Shown piece by piece: positions 1 to 11,445 of a stretch of 64,000 nucleotides of DNA. The DNA lies in NCBI RefSeq assembly GCF_900177745.1, contig NZ_FXAR01000001.1, positions 496,001 through 560,000 of the forward strand, written 5' to 3'. Made by a program: the position numbers and the translations under genes. The notes beneath the pieces were generated by a model. That model did not search any database. It worked only from the letters and a program-made list of their open reading frames with translations, and was not told the origin of the DNA. The DNA comes from Corynebacterium pollutisoli. GTDB taxonomy: Bacteria; Actinomycetota; Actinomycetes; Mycobacteriales; Mycobacteriaceae. Position 1 is the first letter of the stretch. Each line of letters begins with the position of its first letter.

Positions 1-2925
<2,925 letters not shown>

Positions 2926-2976
2926 CATGGGGGAGTTGATCAGTCGTCATTGTCGCAGTCGTAGGAGTGTGTCCTA

Positions 2977-4605
2977 GTGTTCGAGTCTCTTTCAGACCGC
3001 CTGACCGGTGCCCTCACCGGGCTACGCGGGAAGGGCAAACTGACCGAGGCGGACATCAACGCCACCGCCCGGGAGATCCGCCTCGCCCTGCTCGAGGCCG
3101 ACGTCTCCCTCGCGGTCGTCCGCGGCTTCATCAAGCGCATCAAGGAGCGCGCCGCGGGGGCCGAGGTCTCCGAGGCCCTCAACCCCGCCCAGCAGGTCGT
3201 CAAGATCGTCAACGAGGAGCTCGTCGAGATCCTCGGTGGTGAGACCCGCCGCCTGACCCTGGCGAAGAACCCGCCGACCGTCATCATGCTCGCCGGCCTC
3301 CAGGGCGCCGGTAAGACCACCCTCGCCGGCAAGCTGGCCAAGCACCTCACCAAGCAGGGGCACACCCCCATGCTGGTGGCCTGTGACCTGCAGCGACCGG
3401 GCGCGGTCCAGCAGCTGCAGATCGTCGGTGAGCGCGCCGGCGTGCCCACCTTCGCCCCCGACCCGGGCACGAGCATCGACTCCCACGACCACGACATGGG
3501 CACCTCCCACGGTGACCCGGTGGACGTCGCCAAGCGGGGCATCGAGGAGGCCAAGCGTCTCCAGCACGACATCGTCATCGTCGATACCGCGGGTCGCCTC
3601 GGCATCGACGAGACCCTCATGACCCAGGCCCGCAACATCCGCGATGCCGTCAACCCCGACGAGGTCCTCTTCGTCATCGACGCCATGATCGGCCAGGACG
3701 CGGTCACCACCGCCGAGGCCTTCCGCGACGGCGTCGACTTCACCGGTGTCGTCCTCACCAAGCTCGACGGCGACGCCCGCGGTGGCGCCGCCCTGTCGAT
3801 CCGTGAGGTCACCGGCAAGCCCATCATGTTCGCCTCCACCGGCGAGAAGCTCGAGGACTTCGACGTCTTCCACCCCGAGCGCATGGCCAGCCGCATCCTC
3901 GGCATGGGCGACGTCCTCAGCCTCATCGAGCAGGCCGAGCAGGTCCTCGACCAGAAGAAGGCCGAGGAGACCGCCGCCAAGCTCGGCTCCGGTGAGCTCA
4001 CCCTCGAGGACTTCCTCGACCAGATGCTCATGATCCGGCGCATGGGCCCCCTCGGCAACATCCTCAAGATGCTGCCCGGCGGCAAGCAGATGAACGAGAT
4101 GGCCGACATGGTCGACGAGAAGCAGCTCGACCGCATCCAGGCCATCATCCGCGGCATGACCCCCGCCGAGCGCGAGGACCCCAAGATCCTCAACGCCTCC
4201 CGCCGCAAGCGCATCGCCAACGGCTCCGGCGTCACCGTCACCGACGTCAACCAGCTCGTCGAGCGCTTCTTCGAGGCCAAGAAGATGATGGGCAAGATGG
4301 CCGGACAGTTCGGCATGCCCGGCGGCGGCATGCAGCGCTCCGCCACCAAGAAGCGCCCCAAGGGTCGCAAGGGCAAGGGCGGCAAGCGCAAGGCACCGCG
4401 TTCGCCGCAGATGCCGGGCATGGGTGGCGGCATGCCGGGAATGCCCGACATGGCCCAGCTCCAGCAGCTGCAGAAGCAGATGGAGGCCGGCGGCGGCATG
4501 CCGGGAATGCCGGGCCTGGGCAAGATGCCGGGTATGCCCAAGATGCCGAAGGGCATGGAGGGCATCGACCTCGACAACCTCGACTTCGGACAGGGCAAGA
4601 AGTAG
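2977..4605 (+). CDS. ffh: Signal recognition particle GTPase Ffh
   Basis: Ffh binds signal peptides and 4.5S RNA and delivers ribosomes to FtsY at the membrane. The 542-residue product has the N-terminal four-helix bundle, the G domain with P-loop GLQGAGKTT (residues 107-115), the DTAGRL motif and TKLDGDARGG, followed by an M domain. The final 100 residues form a low-complexity Met/Gly/Pro/Lys tail (repeated MPGM units), longer than in most Ffh proteins but common in actinobacteria. The start is GTG at 2977, directly after an in-frame TAG-containing spacer. A possible -10 box TAGCAT overlaps the glnD stop (2923-2928), so ffh may have its own promoter with a leader of about 45 nt. Confidence 0.96.
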   Translation: MFESLSDRLTGALTGLRGKGKLTEADINATAREIRLALLEADVSLAVVRGFIKRIKERAAGAEVSEALNPAQQVVKIVNEELVEILGGETRRLTLAKNPPTVIMLAGLQGAGKTTLAGKLAKHLTKQGHTPMLVACDLQRPGAVQQLQIVGERAGVPTFAPDPGTSIDSHDHDMGTSHGDPVDVAKRGIEEAKRLQHDIVIVDTAGRLGIDETLMTQARNIRDAVNPDEVLFVIDAMIGQDAVTTAEAFRDGVDFTGVVLTKLDGDARGGAALSIREVTGKPIMFASTGEKLEDFDVFHPERMASRILGMGDVLSLIEQAEQVLDQKKAEETAAKLGSGELTLEDFLDQMLMIRRMGPLGNILKMLPGGKQMNEMADMVDEKQLDRIQAIIRGMTPAEREDPKILNASRRKRIANGSGVTVTDVNQLVERFFEAKKMMGKMAGQFGMPGGGMQRSATKKRPKGRKGKGGKRKAPRSPQMPGMGGGMPGMPDMAQLQQLQKQMEAGGGMPGMPGLGKMPGMPKMPKGMEGIDLDNLDFGQGKK

Positions 4606-4632
4606 CGATTTCGTCCCCGGCGGCGGGCCCGG

Positions 4633-4638
4633 TATAGT
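4633..4638 (+). promoter_or_regulatory. Putative -10 box of the rpsP promoter
   Basis: TATAGT lies in the ffh-rpsP spacer, 136 nt before the rpsP start. It fits the actinobacterial TANNNT -10 consensus well; no convincing -35 is visible. It would give rpsP a long leader (about 130 nt) of GC-rich sequence and independent expression from ffh. Confidence 0.5.
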
Positions 4639-4774
4639 ACTGCAGGTTACTGCGTCATACCGCCCCCGACCACGGTCGGCCGGTCAGTCACACGCAGTGA
4701 AATCCGAGGGTTGAACCGGCCCGCCGACAGGTGGCGGGTGTCTGAACTGCCCAGTGACTTATAAGGAGCCCCAC

Positions 4775-5308
4775 ATGGCTGTCAAGATCAAGCTGCAGCG
4801 TCTCGGCAAGATCCGTACCCCGCACTACCGCGTCGTCATCGCCGACGCCCGCACCCGCCGCGACGGCAAGGTCATCGAGAACATCGGCATCTACGAGCCG
4901 AAGCAGGAGCCGTCCCTCATCAAGATCGACTCCGAGCGCGCACAGTACTGGCTGTCCGTCGGCGCCCAGCCGACCGAGCCGGTCCTCGCACTGCTGAAGG
5001 TCACCGGTGACTGGCAGAAGCACAAGGGCATCGACGGCGCCGAGGGCACCCTGAAGGTGGCCGAGGAGAAGCCCTCCAAGCTCGACCTGTTCAACCAGGC
5101 TCTCGCCGAGGCCAACGACGGCCCGACCGCTGAGGCCATCACCGAGAAGAAGCGCAAGGCCAAGGAAGAGGCCGAGGCCAAGGCTGCTGCTGAGAAGGAG
5201 GCCGCCGAGAAGGCTGCCGCCGAAGAGGCCGCTGCTGCTGAGGCTGCCGAGGCTGCCGAGTCCGAGGAGGCTCCGGCTGAGGAGGCTTCCGAGGAGTCCG
5301 CTGAGTAA
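4775..5308 (+). CDS. rpsP: 30S ribosomal protein S16
   Basis: S16 stabilises the 5' domain of 16S rRNA. The first 80 residues are canonical ([45 protein letters not shown]). After about residue 110 follows an Ala/Glu/Lys-rich, probably helical acidic tail of about 60 residues, typical of corynebacterial S16 and absent in E. coli; the protein has 177 residues. ATG 4775 follows an AAGGAG Shine-Dalgarno sequence (4763-4768). An earlier in-frame ATG (4754) lies before the Shine-Dalgarno and is rejected. A strong hairpin follows the gene. Confidence 0.97.
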   Translation: MAVKIKLQRLGKIRTPHYRVVIADARTRRDGKVIENIGIYEPKQEPSLIKIDSERAQYWLSVGAQPTEPVLALLKVTGDWQKHKGIDGAEGTLKVAEEKPSKLDLFNQALAEANDGPTAEAITEKKRKAKEEAEAKAAAEKEAAEKAAAEEAAAAEAAEAAESEEAPAEEASEESAE

Positions 5309-5320
5309 AGCACTCTGACT

Positions 5321-5360
5321 CGTCCGACCCCGTCCACTGCACAGTGGGCGGGGTCGGACG
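5321..5360 (+). terminator. Rho-independent-type hairpin after rpsP
   Basis: CGTCCGACCCCG pairs perfectly with CGGGGTCGGACG, and an inner CACTG/CAGTG extends the stem, so nearly all 40 nt are paired. No U-tract follows, as is usual for high-GC actinobacterial terminators. It separates rpsP from the convergent cdd gene. Confidence 0.85.
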
Positions 5361-5433
5361 CGATTCACCGGTCTGCAATCGCTGACGTAGAGACATGTTG
5401 CGAACAGGGAGAATGCAGGAAATTGACCCCTGT

Positions 5434-5808
5434 TCAGTCCAGCTTCTGCACACCCGGGCCGAAAGCCCGGGGGAGAAGGTCCGCGAAAGCGACCTCGTGG
5501 CCGTCGACAAGCACGCGGCGGCAGCCGAACTCGGCTAGCACCTGCCGGCACGCACCGCACGGCCAGCACGGCCCGTCGGGGCCGACGACCGCGACGGTGT
5601 CGATCTCGCGGAACCCGGCGGCGACCATCGCCATGACGGCCCCGCGCTCGGCGCACAGGGTCGATCCGTAGGCGGCGTTCTCGACGTTGCACCCGGTGAA
5701 GATCTCACCCGTCGACGTGAGCACGGCCGCGCCGACGGGGAAGCCGCTGTAGGGGGCGTAGGCGTGGCGGGCGGCGCGGCGGGCCTGGTCCAGCAGGTCG
5801 AGAGGCAT
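5434..5808 (-). CDS. cdd: Cytidine deaminase
   Basis: Cytidine deaminase converts (deoxy)cytidine to (deoxy)uridine in pyrimidine salvage. The product has 124 residues, typical for the tetrameric small class with three zinc cysteines. The catalytic motif LCAERG (Cys52, Glu54) and the second zinc motif PCGACRQ (Cys84, Cys87) are intact, as is the substrate motif FTGCNVENAAYG. The start at 5808 has an AGGGAGAA ribosome site just upstream on the minus strand. It is divergent from deoA across 22 bp, so the two salvage genes share a tiny control region; uridine released by Cdd is a substrate for the neighbouring phosphorylase. Confidence 0.96.
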   Translation of the reverse strand: MPLDLLDQARRAARHAYAPYSGFPVGAAVLTSTGEIFTGCNVENAAYGSTLCAERGAVMAMVAAGFREIDTVAVVGPDGPCWPCGACRQVLAEFGCRRVLVDGHEVAFADLLPRAFGPGVQKLD

Positions 5809-5830
5809 GGTTCTCCCTAGGATCGGGGGC

Positions 5831-7072
5831 ATGGACATGATCGACATTATCCGCACCAAGCGCGACGGCGGCGCACTGGGCACCGACGAGATCCGGTGGG
5901 TCATCGACGCGTACACGCATGGCCGCGTCGCCGAGGAGCAGATGGCGGCGCTCGCAATGGCGATCGTGCTGCGGGGGATGGACCGCCGGGAAATCGCCGA
6001 CTGGACGAATGCGATGATCGACTCGGGGGCGCGGATGCGGTGGGAGGGGAGCGTCGACAAGCATTCGACGGGTGGCGTGGGGGACAAGATCACGCTGCCG
6101 CTGGGGCCGCTCGTCGCGGCGCACGGGGTGTTCGTGCCGCAGCTGTCCGGGCGCGGGCTGGGGCACACGGGCGGCACACTGGACAAGCTGGAGGCGATCC
6201 CGGGGTGGCGGGCGGAGCTGAGCGAGGCGGAGATGCAGGCGGCACCGGGCGGGTTCGTTGCGGCGGCGACCGCGGATCTCGCGCCGGCGGACCGGAAGCT
6301 CTATGCGCTGCGCGACGTGACGGGGACCGTCGATTCGATCCCGCTCATCGCGAGTTCCATCATGAGCAAGAAGATCGCGGAGGGCACGGACGGGCTGGTC
6401 CTCGACGTGAAGTTCGGTTCCGGTGCGTTCATGACGCAGCGTGACGACGCCCGCGAGCTCGCCCGCACCATGGTCGAGCTGGGCAACGACGCGGGAGTGC
6501 GCAGCTGCGCACTGATCACGGACATGTCGACGCCGCTGGGGCGCACCGTGGGCAACGCACTCGAGGTGCGCGAGGCGGTGGAGGTGCTGGCCGGCGGCGG
6601 TCCGGCGGACGTCGTCGAGCTGACCCTGGCGCTGGCCCGGGAGATGCTCACGCTCGCGGGTGTCGACGCCGACCCCGCCGACGCCCTGCGCGACGGCCAC
6701 GCCATGGACGCCTGGCGGGCGATGGTCCGCCACCAGGGCGGCGACGCGGATGCCCCGCTGCCGCGGGCCCGCCACACCCACGAGGTGCGGGCGGAGCACG
6801 ACGGCTACGTCACCGGGCTGGATGCGCTCGAGGTCGGTGTCGCGAGCTGGCGGCTGGGGGCCGGGCGGTCGCGGAAGGAGGACCCCGTGCAGGCGGGGGC
6901 GGGCATCGAGATCCACGCGCCGCTGGGCACGCGGGTGCGCCGGGGCGAGCGGCTGCTCACCCTCCACACCGACACTCCGGAGCGTTTCGAGCGGGCACTG
7001 GAGGTGCTGCGCCCGGTCATCGGCGACACCCCGCCCGCGCCGCGCACCCTCATTCACGAGCGGATCGGCTAG
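5831..7072 (+). CDS. deoA: Pyrimidine-nucleoside (thymidine) phosphorylase
   Basis: This enzyme phosphorolyses thymidine or uridine to base plus (deoxy)ribose-1-phosphate. The phosphate/substrate signature is present (DKHSTGGVGDK, then SGRGLGHTGGTLDKLE), along with the ASSIMSKKIAEG and KFGSGAFM motifs of the nucleoside phosphorylase family 3 fold. The length is 413 residues (family about 430). An AGGA ribosome site at 5819-5822 suits ATG 5831. ATG 5837, two codons on, is preceded by GGGGG and is an alternative. The gene is followed after 10 nt by deoC and then by a mutase, together a complete route from nucleoside to glycolysis. Confidence 0.95.
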   Translation: MDMIDIIRTKRDGGALGTDEIRWVIDAYTHGRVAEEQMAALAMAIVLRGMDRREIADWTNAMIDSGARMRWEGSVDKHSTGGVGDKITLPLGPLVAAHGVFVPQLSGRGLGHTGGTLDKLEAIPGWRAELSEAEMQAAPGGFVAAATADLAPADRKLYALRDVTGTVDSIPLIASSIMSKKIAEGTDGLVLDVKFGSGAFMTQRDDARELARTMVELGNDAGVRSCALITDMSTPLGRTVGNALEVREAVEVLAGGGPADVVELTLALAREMLTLAGVDADPADALRDGHAMDAWRAMVRHQGGDADAPLPRARHTHEVRAEHDGYVTGLDALEVGVASWRLGAGRSRKEDPVQAGAGIEIHAPLGTRVRRGERLLTLHTDTPERFERALEVLRPVIGDTPPAPRTLIHERIG

Positions 7073-7082
7073 AACTTGAGGT

Positions 7083-7727
7083 ATGAAGCGCAACGAACTC
7101 GCCCGGTACATCGACCACACCCTGCTCAAGCCGGAGTCCACGGCGGCGGACGTCGAGAAGCTCATCGCGGAGGCCGCTGAGCTCGGCGTCTACTCCGTGT
7201 GTGTCTCGCCGTCGCGCCTGCCGGTGGACGTGCCCGCGGAGGTGAAGGTGGCCACCGTGTGCGGCTTCCCCTCCGGCGCGCACCACTCCCACATCAAGGC
7301 CGCCGAGGCGGCGCTCGCGGCGTCGACGGGTGCCGACGAGGTGGACATGGTCATCAACCTCGCCTTCGCCGTGGACAACGATTTCGAGGCTGTCGAGTCC
7401 GACATCCGGGCCGTGCGCGACGCGATCCCCAACGCGGTGCTCAAGGTCATCCTCGAGACGGCGGTGCTCACCGACGAGCAGGTCACCGCCTGCTGCGTCG
7501 CGGCGGAGCGGGCGGGGGCGGACTTCGTCAAGACGTCCACCGGTTTCCACCCGGCCGGCGGCGCCACCGTCCACGCCGTCGAGCTCATGCACGCCGCGGT
7601 CGGCGGCCGCCTGGGCATCAAGGCCTCCGGCGGCATCCGCGACACCGCGACCGCCCTCGCGATGATCGACGCCGGTGCCACCCGCCTCGGCTGCTCCTCC
7701 TCGGCCGCGGTGCTGGCCGGCCTGTGA
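7083..7727 (+). CDS. deoC: Deoxyribose-phosphate aldolase
   Basis: DeoC cleaves 2-deoxyribose-5-phosphate to glyceraldehyde-3-phosphate and acetaldehyde. The 214-residue class I aldolase has the Schiff-base lysine in FVKTSTG (Lys150), the catalytic lysine in GIKASGG (Lys180) and the aspartate in EVDMVIN (Asp88), in the expected order. The N-terminal [10 protein letters not shown] motif is typical. The gene starts 10 nt after deoA and its stop codon overlaps the start of the mutase gene (GTGA), so the three form one operon. Confidence 0.97.
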   Translation: MKRNELARYIDHTLLKPESTAADVEKLIAEAAELGVYSVCVSPSRLPVDVPAEVKVATVCGFPSGAHHSHIKAAEAALAASTGADEVDMVINLAFAVDNDFEAVESDIRAVRDAIPNAVLKVILETAVLTDEQVTACCVAAERAGADFVKTSTGFHPAGGATVHAVELMHAAVGGRLGIKASGGIRDTATALAMIDAGATRLGCSSSAAVLAGL

Positions 7728-9136
7728 ACCCGACGGAGTGGGCGGCGCACGACCCGGACCCGGTGACCCGGGCGGAGGTGCAGCGCTGGCTGGCGACCGG
7801 TGACCCGCTGCTCCACGAGCGTTTCGCCGGGCCGTTGACGTTCGGCACCGCCGGCCTGCGCGGGCCGATCGGGGCGGGGGAGACCGCGATGAACGTCGCC
7901 ACGGTCACCCGCGCCACCGCGGGGCTGGCCGCCTGGCTCGGTCCGGGGGCGCGCGTGGTCCTCGGGTGCGACGCCCGCCACGGCTCGGCCGTGTTCCGGG
8001 AGGCGACCGCCGAGGTGCTCTCCGCCGCGGGCATCGAGGTCCTCGCCCTGCCGCCGCAGCAGCCCACCCCGGTGACCGCCTTCGCCGTCCGCCACTTCGG
8101 CGCGGACGCCGGCGTCATGATCACCGCCTCCCACAACCCGGCCACCGACAACGGCTACAAGGTCTACGACGCCTCCGGCTCCCAGATCATCCCGCCCGCG
8201 GACCGGGAGATCGCGGCGCTCATCGACGCCGCCGCCCGGGCCGATGAGATCCCGCGCTCCCGCGGGCTGATCCGGGAGGTCGACGTGCTCGGGGACTACC
8301 TCGCCCGCGCGGTCTCGCTTATCGACGCCCCCTCGTCCCAGCCCGTCATCGTCACCACCGCGCTCCACGGCGTCGGGGGAGCGGTGCTCGCCGAGGCGTT
8401 GCGGCGGGCCGGGTTCACGGACGTGCACCCGGTCGCGGAGCAGGAGCACCCTGACCCGGATTTCCCCACCGTCGCCTTCCCCAACCCCGAGGAGGACGGC
8501 ACCCTCGACCTGGCCTGCGCGCTGGCGGAGCGGGTCGGCGCGGACCTCATCCTGGCCCTCGACCCGGACGCCGACCGCTGTGCCGTGGCCGTGCCGGGGC
8601 GGCAGTTCACCGGCGACGAGATCGGCGCGGTGCTCGGCTGGGACGTGGCGTCCCGGGCCACCGGCGGCACGCTGGCCTGCTCGAACGTGTCCTCGCGGCT
8701 GCTCGGGAAGATCGCGGCCCACTACGGACTCGGTTTCGCGGAGGCCGACACCGGGTTCAAGTGGATCGCCCGCGTCCCGGATCTCATCTTCGGGTACGAA
8801 GAGGCCCTCGGTTACTGCGTCGACCCGCAGTTCGTCGCGGACAAGGACGGGATCACGGCGTGCCTGCGGGTGGCGGAGGTGGCGTCGAAAAGCGATCTGG
8901 TGACGCTGCTCGATGATCTCGGCGAACGATTCGGGCACCACGTGACGCGGCAGGTCGCGGTGCGGGTGGAGCGGGCCGCCGGGGAGAAGGTGGTGCGTGA
9001 GATCGGCCCCGACCGCGTCATCGTGCGCCCCTCCGGCACGGAGCCGAAGATCAAGTACTACTACGAGGCGGTGGCACCCACCCGGGCGGAGGCGCAGGCG
9101 CGGCTCGACCGGCTCGTGGCAGACCGACACCCCTGA
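7724..9136 (+). CDS. pmmB: Phosphohexo-/phosphopentomutase (PGM2/PmmB type)
   Basis: This is an alpha-D-phosphohexomutase superfamily protein of 470 residues, somewhat shorter than usual PGM2-type enzymes. Landmarks are [13 protein letters not shown] near the N-terminus, the phosphoserine loop [15 protein letters not shown], the metal loop DPDADRC, the sugar loop EEALGYC and the phosphate loop [10 protein letters not shown]. By position after deoA and deoC it most plausibly interconverts (deoxy)ribose-1-phosphate and -5-phosphate, the step otherwise missing here. Mycobacterial pmmB likewise lies among deoA, cdd and add genes. A phosphomannomutase role cannot be excluded. It starts with GTG 7724 overlapping the deoC stop. 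Confidence 0.85.
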   Translation: MNPTEWAAHDPDPVTRAEVQRWLATGDPLLHERFAGPLTFGTAGLRGPIGAGETAMNVATVTRATAGLAAWLGPGARVVLGCDARHGSAVFREATAEVLSAAGIEVLALPPQQPTPVTAFAVRHFGADAGVMITASHNPATDNGYKVYDASGSQIIPPADREIAALIDAAARADEIPRSRGLIREVDVLGDYLARAVSLIDAPSSQPVIVTTALHGVGGAVLAEALRRAGFTDVHPVAEQEHPDPDFPTVAFPNPEEDGTLDLACALAERVGADLILALDPDADRCAVAVPGRQFTGDEIGAVLGWDVASRATGGTLACSNVSSRLLGKIAAHYGLGFAEADTGFKWIARVPDLIFGYEEALGYCVDPQFVADKDGITACLRVAEVASKSDLVTLLDDLGERFGHHVTRQVAVRVERAAGEKVVREIGPDRVIVRPSGTEPKIKYYYEAVAPTRAEAQARLDRLVADRHP

Positions 9137-9158
9137 CGGCCGGGGCCGGTCAGGGGTG
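9128..9158. terminator. Bidirectional hairpin between convergent genes
   Basis: ACCCCTGAC (9129-9137) pairs with GTCAGGGGT (9049 + 100, i.e. 9149-9157), with an inner GGCC/GGCC. It includes the mutase stop codon and lies 15 nt before the end of the convergent PRC-barrel gene, so it can serve both. Confidence 0.7.
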
Positions 9159-9172
9159 CGGGGTGGAACGGT

Positions 9173-10012
9173 TTAGCGCAGGTCGCGCTTGTCGTCACGG
9201 AGGGTGCGGTCGCCGCCGTCGACCTCGATCTCCTCGTGGGCGACGTCCTCGGACACGGTCTCGGTGTCGCGGACGGTCTGCTTGTCCAGGCCGACCTTCT
9301 CGACCGGGACGGTCTCCTTGGTCACGTTGACGCGCTCCTCGTGGAGGGTGACGGAGGCCTCGTCGTCGCCGAGGGTGCCGCCGCGGGCAGCCTGGGCGTC
9401 ATCGGCGTCGATCGGGGTGCGCTCGACGCGGACCTCCTCGCGCTCGACGGGGACCTCGACGGTCTCGGTGTCGTGGACGACGTACTTACGCAGGCGGGCC
9501 TCGCCGGTGGTGACGTTCTCCTTGTCGACGTTGAGGCGCTCCTCGGAGCGGATCATCTCGCCCTCGCGGTGGGTGTCGCGGTGTGCATCACGATCGGCGG
9601 CGGCGTCGCGGTCAAGAGCAGCGTCGCGGCGGTCGTCGGTGGTGGCGTAACCCTGGCGGTCGCGGTTGACGACGTCCTCGTCGTAGGTCTCGACGTTCTG
9701 GGTGGACTCCAGGCCGAAGTGGCGGTAGATGGTGTCCTGGTCCGCGTCGGTGAGGTGCGCGTCGTGGTCGATGTTCGGCGCGTCCTGGATGCGGTCCTTG
9801 GAGAAGGCCAGCTTGAGGTTCTCGCCGTCCAGGCGGTGACCACGCAGCGGCACCAGGGAGGAGCTCATACCGAAGAGGCCGTGGCCGATCTCGACGAAGT
9901 CCGGCTGGCCGGTGGAGTCGTTGATGTAGACCTCCTTGACGGAGCCGAGCTTCTCGCCGTCGACGTCGTAAGCGGTGGCGCGGGTGATGTCTCCGATGTT
10001 GCGGTTAACCAT
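9173..10012 (-). CDS. PRC-barrel and DUF2382 (YsnF/AvaK) protein
   Basis: The 279-residue soluble protein has two parts. Residues 1-75 form a PRC barrel (IGDITRATAYDVDGEKLGSVKEVYIND...). Residues about 150-270 form a DUF2382/YsnF domain with repeated charged motifs such as RSEERLNVDKENV, VEVPVEREEVRVER and VTLHEERVNVTKETV. A highly charged Asp/Arg linker joins them. Proteins of this build are stress-associated in many bacteria but their biochemical role is unknown. The 263-bp upstream region contains a perfect GlxR/CRP-type site and palindromes, which suggests cAMP-GlxR control; this is inference. Confidence 0.85.
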   Translation of the reverse strand: MVNRNIGDITRATAYDVDGEKLGSVKEVYINDSTGQPDFVEIGHGLFGMSSSLVPLRGHRLDGENLKLAFSKDRIQDAPNIDHDAHLTDADQDTIYRHFGLESTQNVETYDEDVVNRDRQGYATTDDRRDAALDRDAAADRDAHRDTHREGEMIRSEERLNVDKENVTTGEARLRKYVVHDTETVEVPVEREEVRVERTPIDADDAQAARGGTLGDDEASVTLHEERVNVTKETVPVEKVGLDKQTVRDTETVSEDVAHEEIEVDGGDRTLRDDKRDLR

Positions 10013-10164
10013 TGTCTTGGATTCCTTTCATGTCTGCTTCAGCGGAACACTCACCACGGTAGGGACGTCCGGGGGTGGTCTGCAGCGGGCCGGAGATGCC
10101 GTCGCGGCGTCTGCAACATCGCCCTTGACAGGCGTCGACAGGGCCGTTACAGCGTATCGACGCC

Positions 10165-10189
10165 GCGCATGCGCCACTTTGCATGCAAA
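10165..10189. repeat. Two GCATGC-centred palindromes
   Basis: GCGCATGCGC (10165-10174) and TTTGCATGCAAA (10178-10189) are perfect palindromes with the same core, centres 14 bp apart. They lie in the 263-bp spacer upstream of the PRC-barrel gene, the kind of arrangement expected for a dimeric regulator. A near match of the right one (GCATGCGAAATCCG, 41357-41370) lies upstream of the LapA-like gene. Confidence 0.5.
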
Positions 10190-10264
10190 ATCCGACATGG
10201 GCGGGGACCTGGTTCCTGTGGGGGAACTGGGCATCCGGTGACGATCGGGTTAAGAAACTGGTTA

Positions 10265-10280
10265 TGTGAGTTGTGTCACA
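10265..10280. promoter_or_regulatory. GlxR/CRP-type binding site
   Basis: The sequence TGTGAGTTGTGTCACA matches the GlxR consensus TGTGANNNNNNTCACA exactly. Its right half overlaps the deoD stop codon. It lies 253 bp upstream of the PRC-barrel gene start, so control of that gene requires a promoter close to the site; the remaining spacer down to 10013 shows no other gene. Confidence 0.7.
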
Positions 10281-10986
10281 GTGCTGCCAGGGGGAGGGCG
10301 AGCTCCATCATCCGGGTGAAAGCGGTCTCCCTCTCGGACGCCGAGGTGGCCGCGCCCGTGACGATGTTGTCGGACACCGTGAACACGCCGAGGGCGTCGA
10401 CACCCGCATCCGCGGCGACCGCGTAGAGGCCCGCGGACTCCATCTCCACGCCGAGCACACCCATCCGTGCCCACCGGGAGATCGCCGTGTCATCGGCGTT
10501 GTAGAAGATGTCGGAGGACAGGATGTTGCCCACGTGGACCTCCGTGCCCCGGCGCGCGGCCTCCTCCGTGATCGCCCGGAGCAGCCGCCACGACGCGATC
10601 GGCGCGAACGTGCCCGGCAGGTTGTACTGCGAGAGGAAGCGCGAATCGGTGCACGCGCCCTGGGCGACGATGATCTCGTAGAGGTCCAGCTCCGGCTGCA
10701 TCGCACCACAGCTGCCGACGCGGATGAGACGCTGCGCCCCGTAGACGTGGATGAGCTCGTGCGCGTACAGGGAGATCGACGGGATGCCCATGCCGGAGCC
10801 CATGACCGAGACCTCGTGCCCCTGCCATGTGCCCGTGAACCCGAGCATGTTGCGCACCGCGTTGAACTGGACGACGTCGTCGAGGTACGTGTCCGCGATG
10901 AACTTCGCCCGCAGCGGGTCACCCGGCAGGAGGACCGTCCGCGCGATGGGTGCCCCCTGCGGGTTGATGTGCGGGGTGTCCGGCAT
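10276..10986 (-). CDS. deoD: Purine-nucleoside phosphorylase, DeoD type
   Basis: DeoD phosphorolyses purine (deoxy)nucleosides to base and (deoxy)ribose-1-phosphate. Family motifs are clear: TPHINPQG, VLLPGDPLRAKFIAD, GHEVSVMGSGMGIPS, LIRVGSCGAM and VEMESAGLYA. ATG 10986 gives 236 residues, matches the start of E. coli DeoD and has a GAGAGG ribosome site 6 nt before it. An upstream ATG at 11013, overlapping the cupin gene, would add nine residues and cannot be excluded. Together with cdd, deoA, deoC and the mutase this completes nucleoside catabolism in the region, although deoD is separated by the PRC-barrel gene and lies on the other strand from deoA. Confidence 0.95.
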   Translation of the reverse strand: MPDTPHINPQGAPIARTVLLPGDPLRAKFIADTYLDDVVQFNAVRNMLGFTGTWQGHEVSVMGSGMGIPSISLYAHELIHVYGAQRLIRVGSCGAMQPELDLYEIIVAQGACTDSRFLSQYNLPGTFAPIASWRLLRAITEEAARRGTEVHVGNILSSDIFYNADDTAISRWARMGVLGVEMESAGLYAVAADAGVDALGVFTVSDNIVTGAATSASERETAFTRMMELALPLAAL

Positions 10987-11005
10987 CTCAGGCCTCTCAG
11001 ACAGC

Positions 11006-11413
11006 TCAGACATGGCGCTCTCCCGTCAGCATGCTCAGCAGCAGAATGTTGCGCTCCGGGGCGTTGTCCGGGCAGTCGACCCGGTGCATGACGTGCTCCC
11101 GCAGGTGGACCACCACGCCCGGGGCCAGCCGCACCGTCTCGTCCCCGCACGTGAAGTCGAGCTCCCCCTCCAGACACTGCACCGTGATGGGGTGCGCCGC
11201 CTTGTGGTCGGGGAGATCCTGCCCCGGCGCGAAGGTGAACACGATGAGATTGGCACCGTCACCCTGCAGCAGACGCTGCACCGCCGGGCGCGGCCGGGAG
11301 GGGGAGGGGGCGGGCGCGGCGTCGATGAGCGGGAGGACCGTCATGGCCTCGCCGACGTGGGCCGCCGACCCGGACGTGTCCGGCGAATTCACGGGAACGA
11401 AGTGGTCAGTCAT
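11006..11413 (-). CDS. Cupin-domain protein
   Basis: The 135-residue single-domain cupin has a PGQDLPDHKA...ITVQCLEGELDF first motif and a PGVVVHLREHVMHRVD second motif, in which His residues suggest a metal site. Such small cupins can be regulators, isomerases or oxygenases; the substrate cannot be read from sequence. It sits 19 nt upstream of deoD and is probably co-transcribed. The start at 11413 is preceded by a -10-like TAGGCT exactly 7 nt upstream on the minus strand, indicating a leaderless mRNA divergent from rimM. Confidence 0.85.
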   Translation of the reverse strand: MTDHFVPVNSPDTSGSAAHVGEAMTVLPLIDAAPAPSPSRPRPAVQRLLQGDGANLIVFTFAPGQDLPDHKAAHPITVQCLEGELDFTCGDETVRLAPGVVVHLREHVMHRVDCPDNAPERNILLLSMLTGERHV

Positions 11414-11420
11414 GGTGCCG

Positions 11421-11438
11421 AGCCTAGACGACTAGCAT
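11421..11438. promoter_or_regulatory. Back-to-back leaderless promoters (cupin / rimM)
   Basis: On the minus strand TAGGCT (plus-strand 11421-11426) lies 7 nt before the cupin start. On the plus strand TAGCAT (11433-11438) lies 7 nt before the rimM GTG at 11446. Both fit TANNNT, and both transcripts would begin at the start codon. Confidence 0.55.
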
Positions 11439-11445
11439 GTAACCC

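Noticed and set aside
2940-4598. Open frame antisense to ffh
   Set aside because: Mirror of a well-supported gene; the apparent Pro/Met-rich repeats only reflect the Met/Gly tail of Ffh.
5380-5433. LexA-type box near 5397 (TTGCGAACAGGG)
   Set aside because: Only one half-site is present; no inverted partner at the required spacing.
7724-9136. Dedicated phosphomannomutase of cell-wall mannan synthesis
   Set aside because: The gene is the third member of a nucleoside-degradation operon and has PGM2-type motifs, so a phosphopentomutase role is favoured, though not proven.
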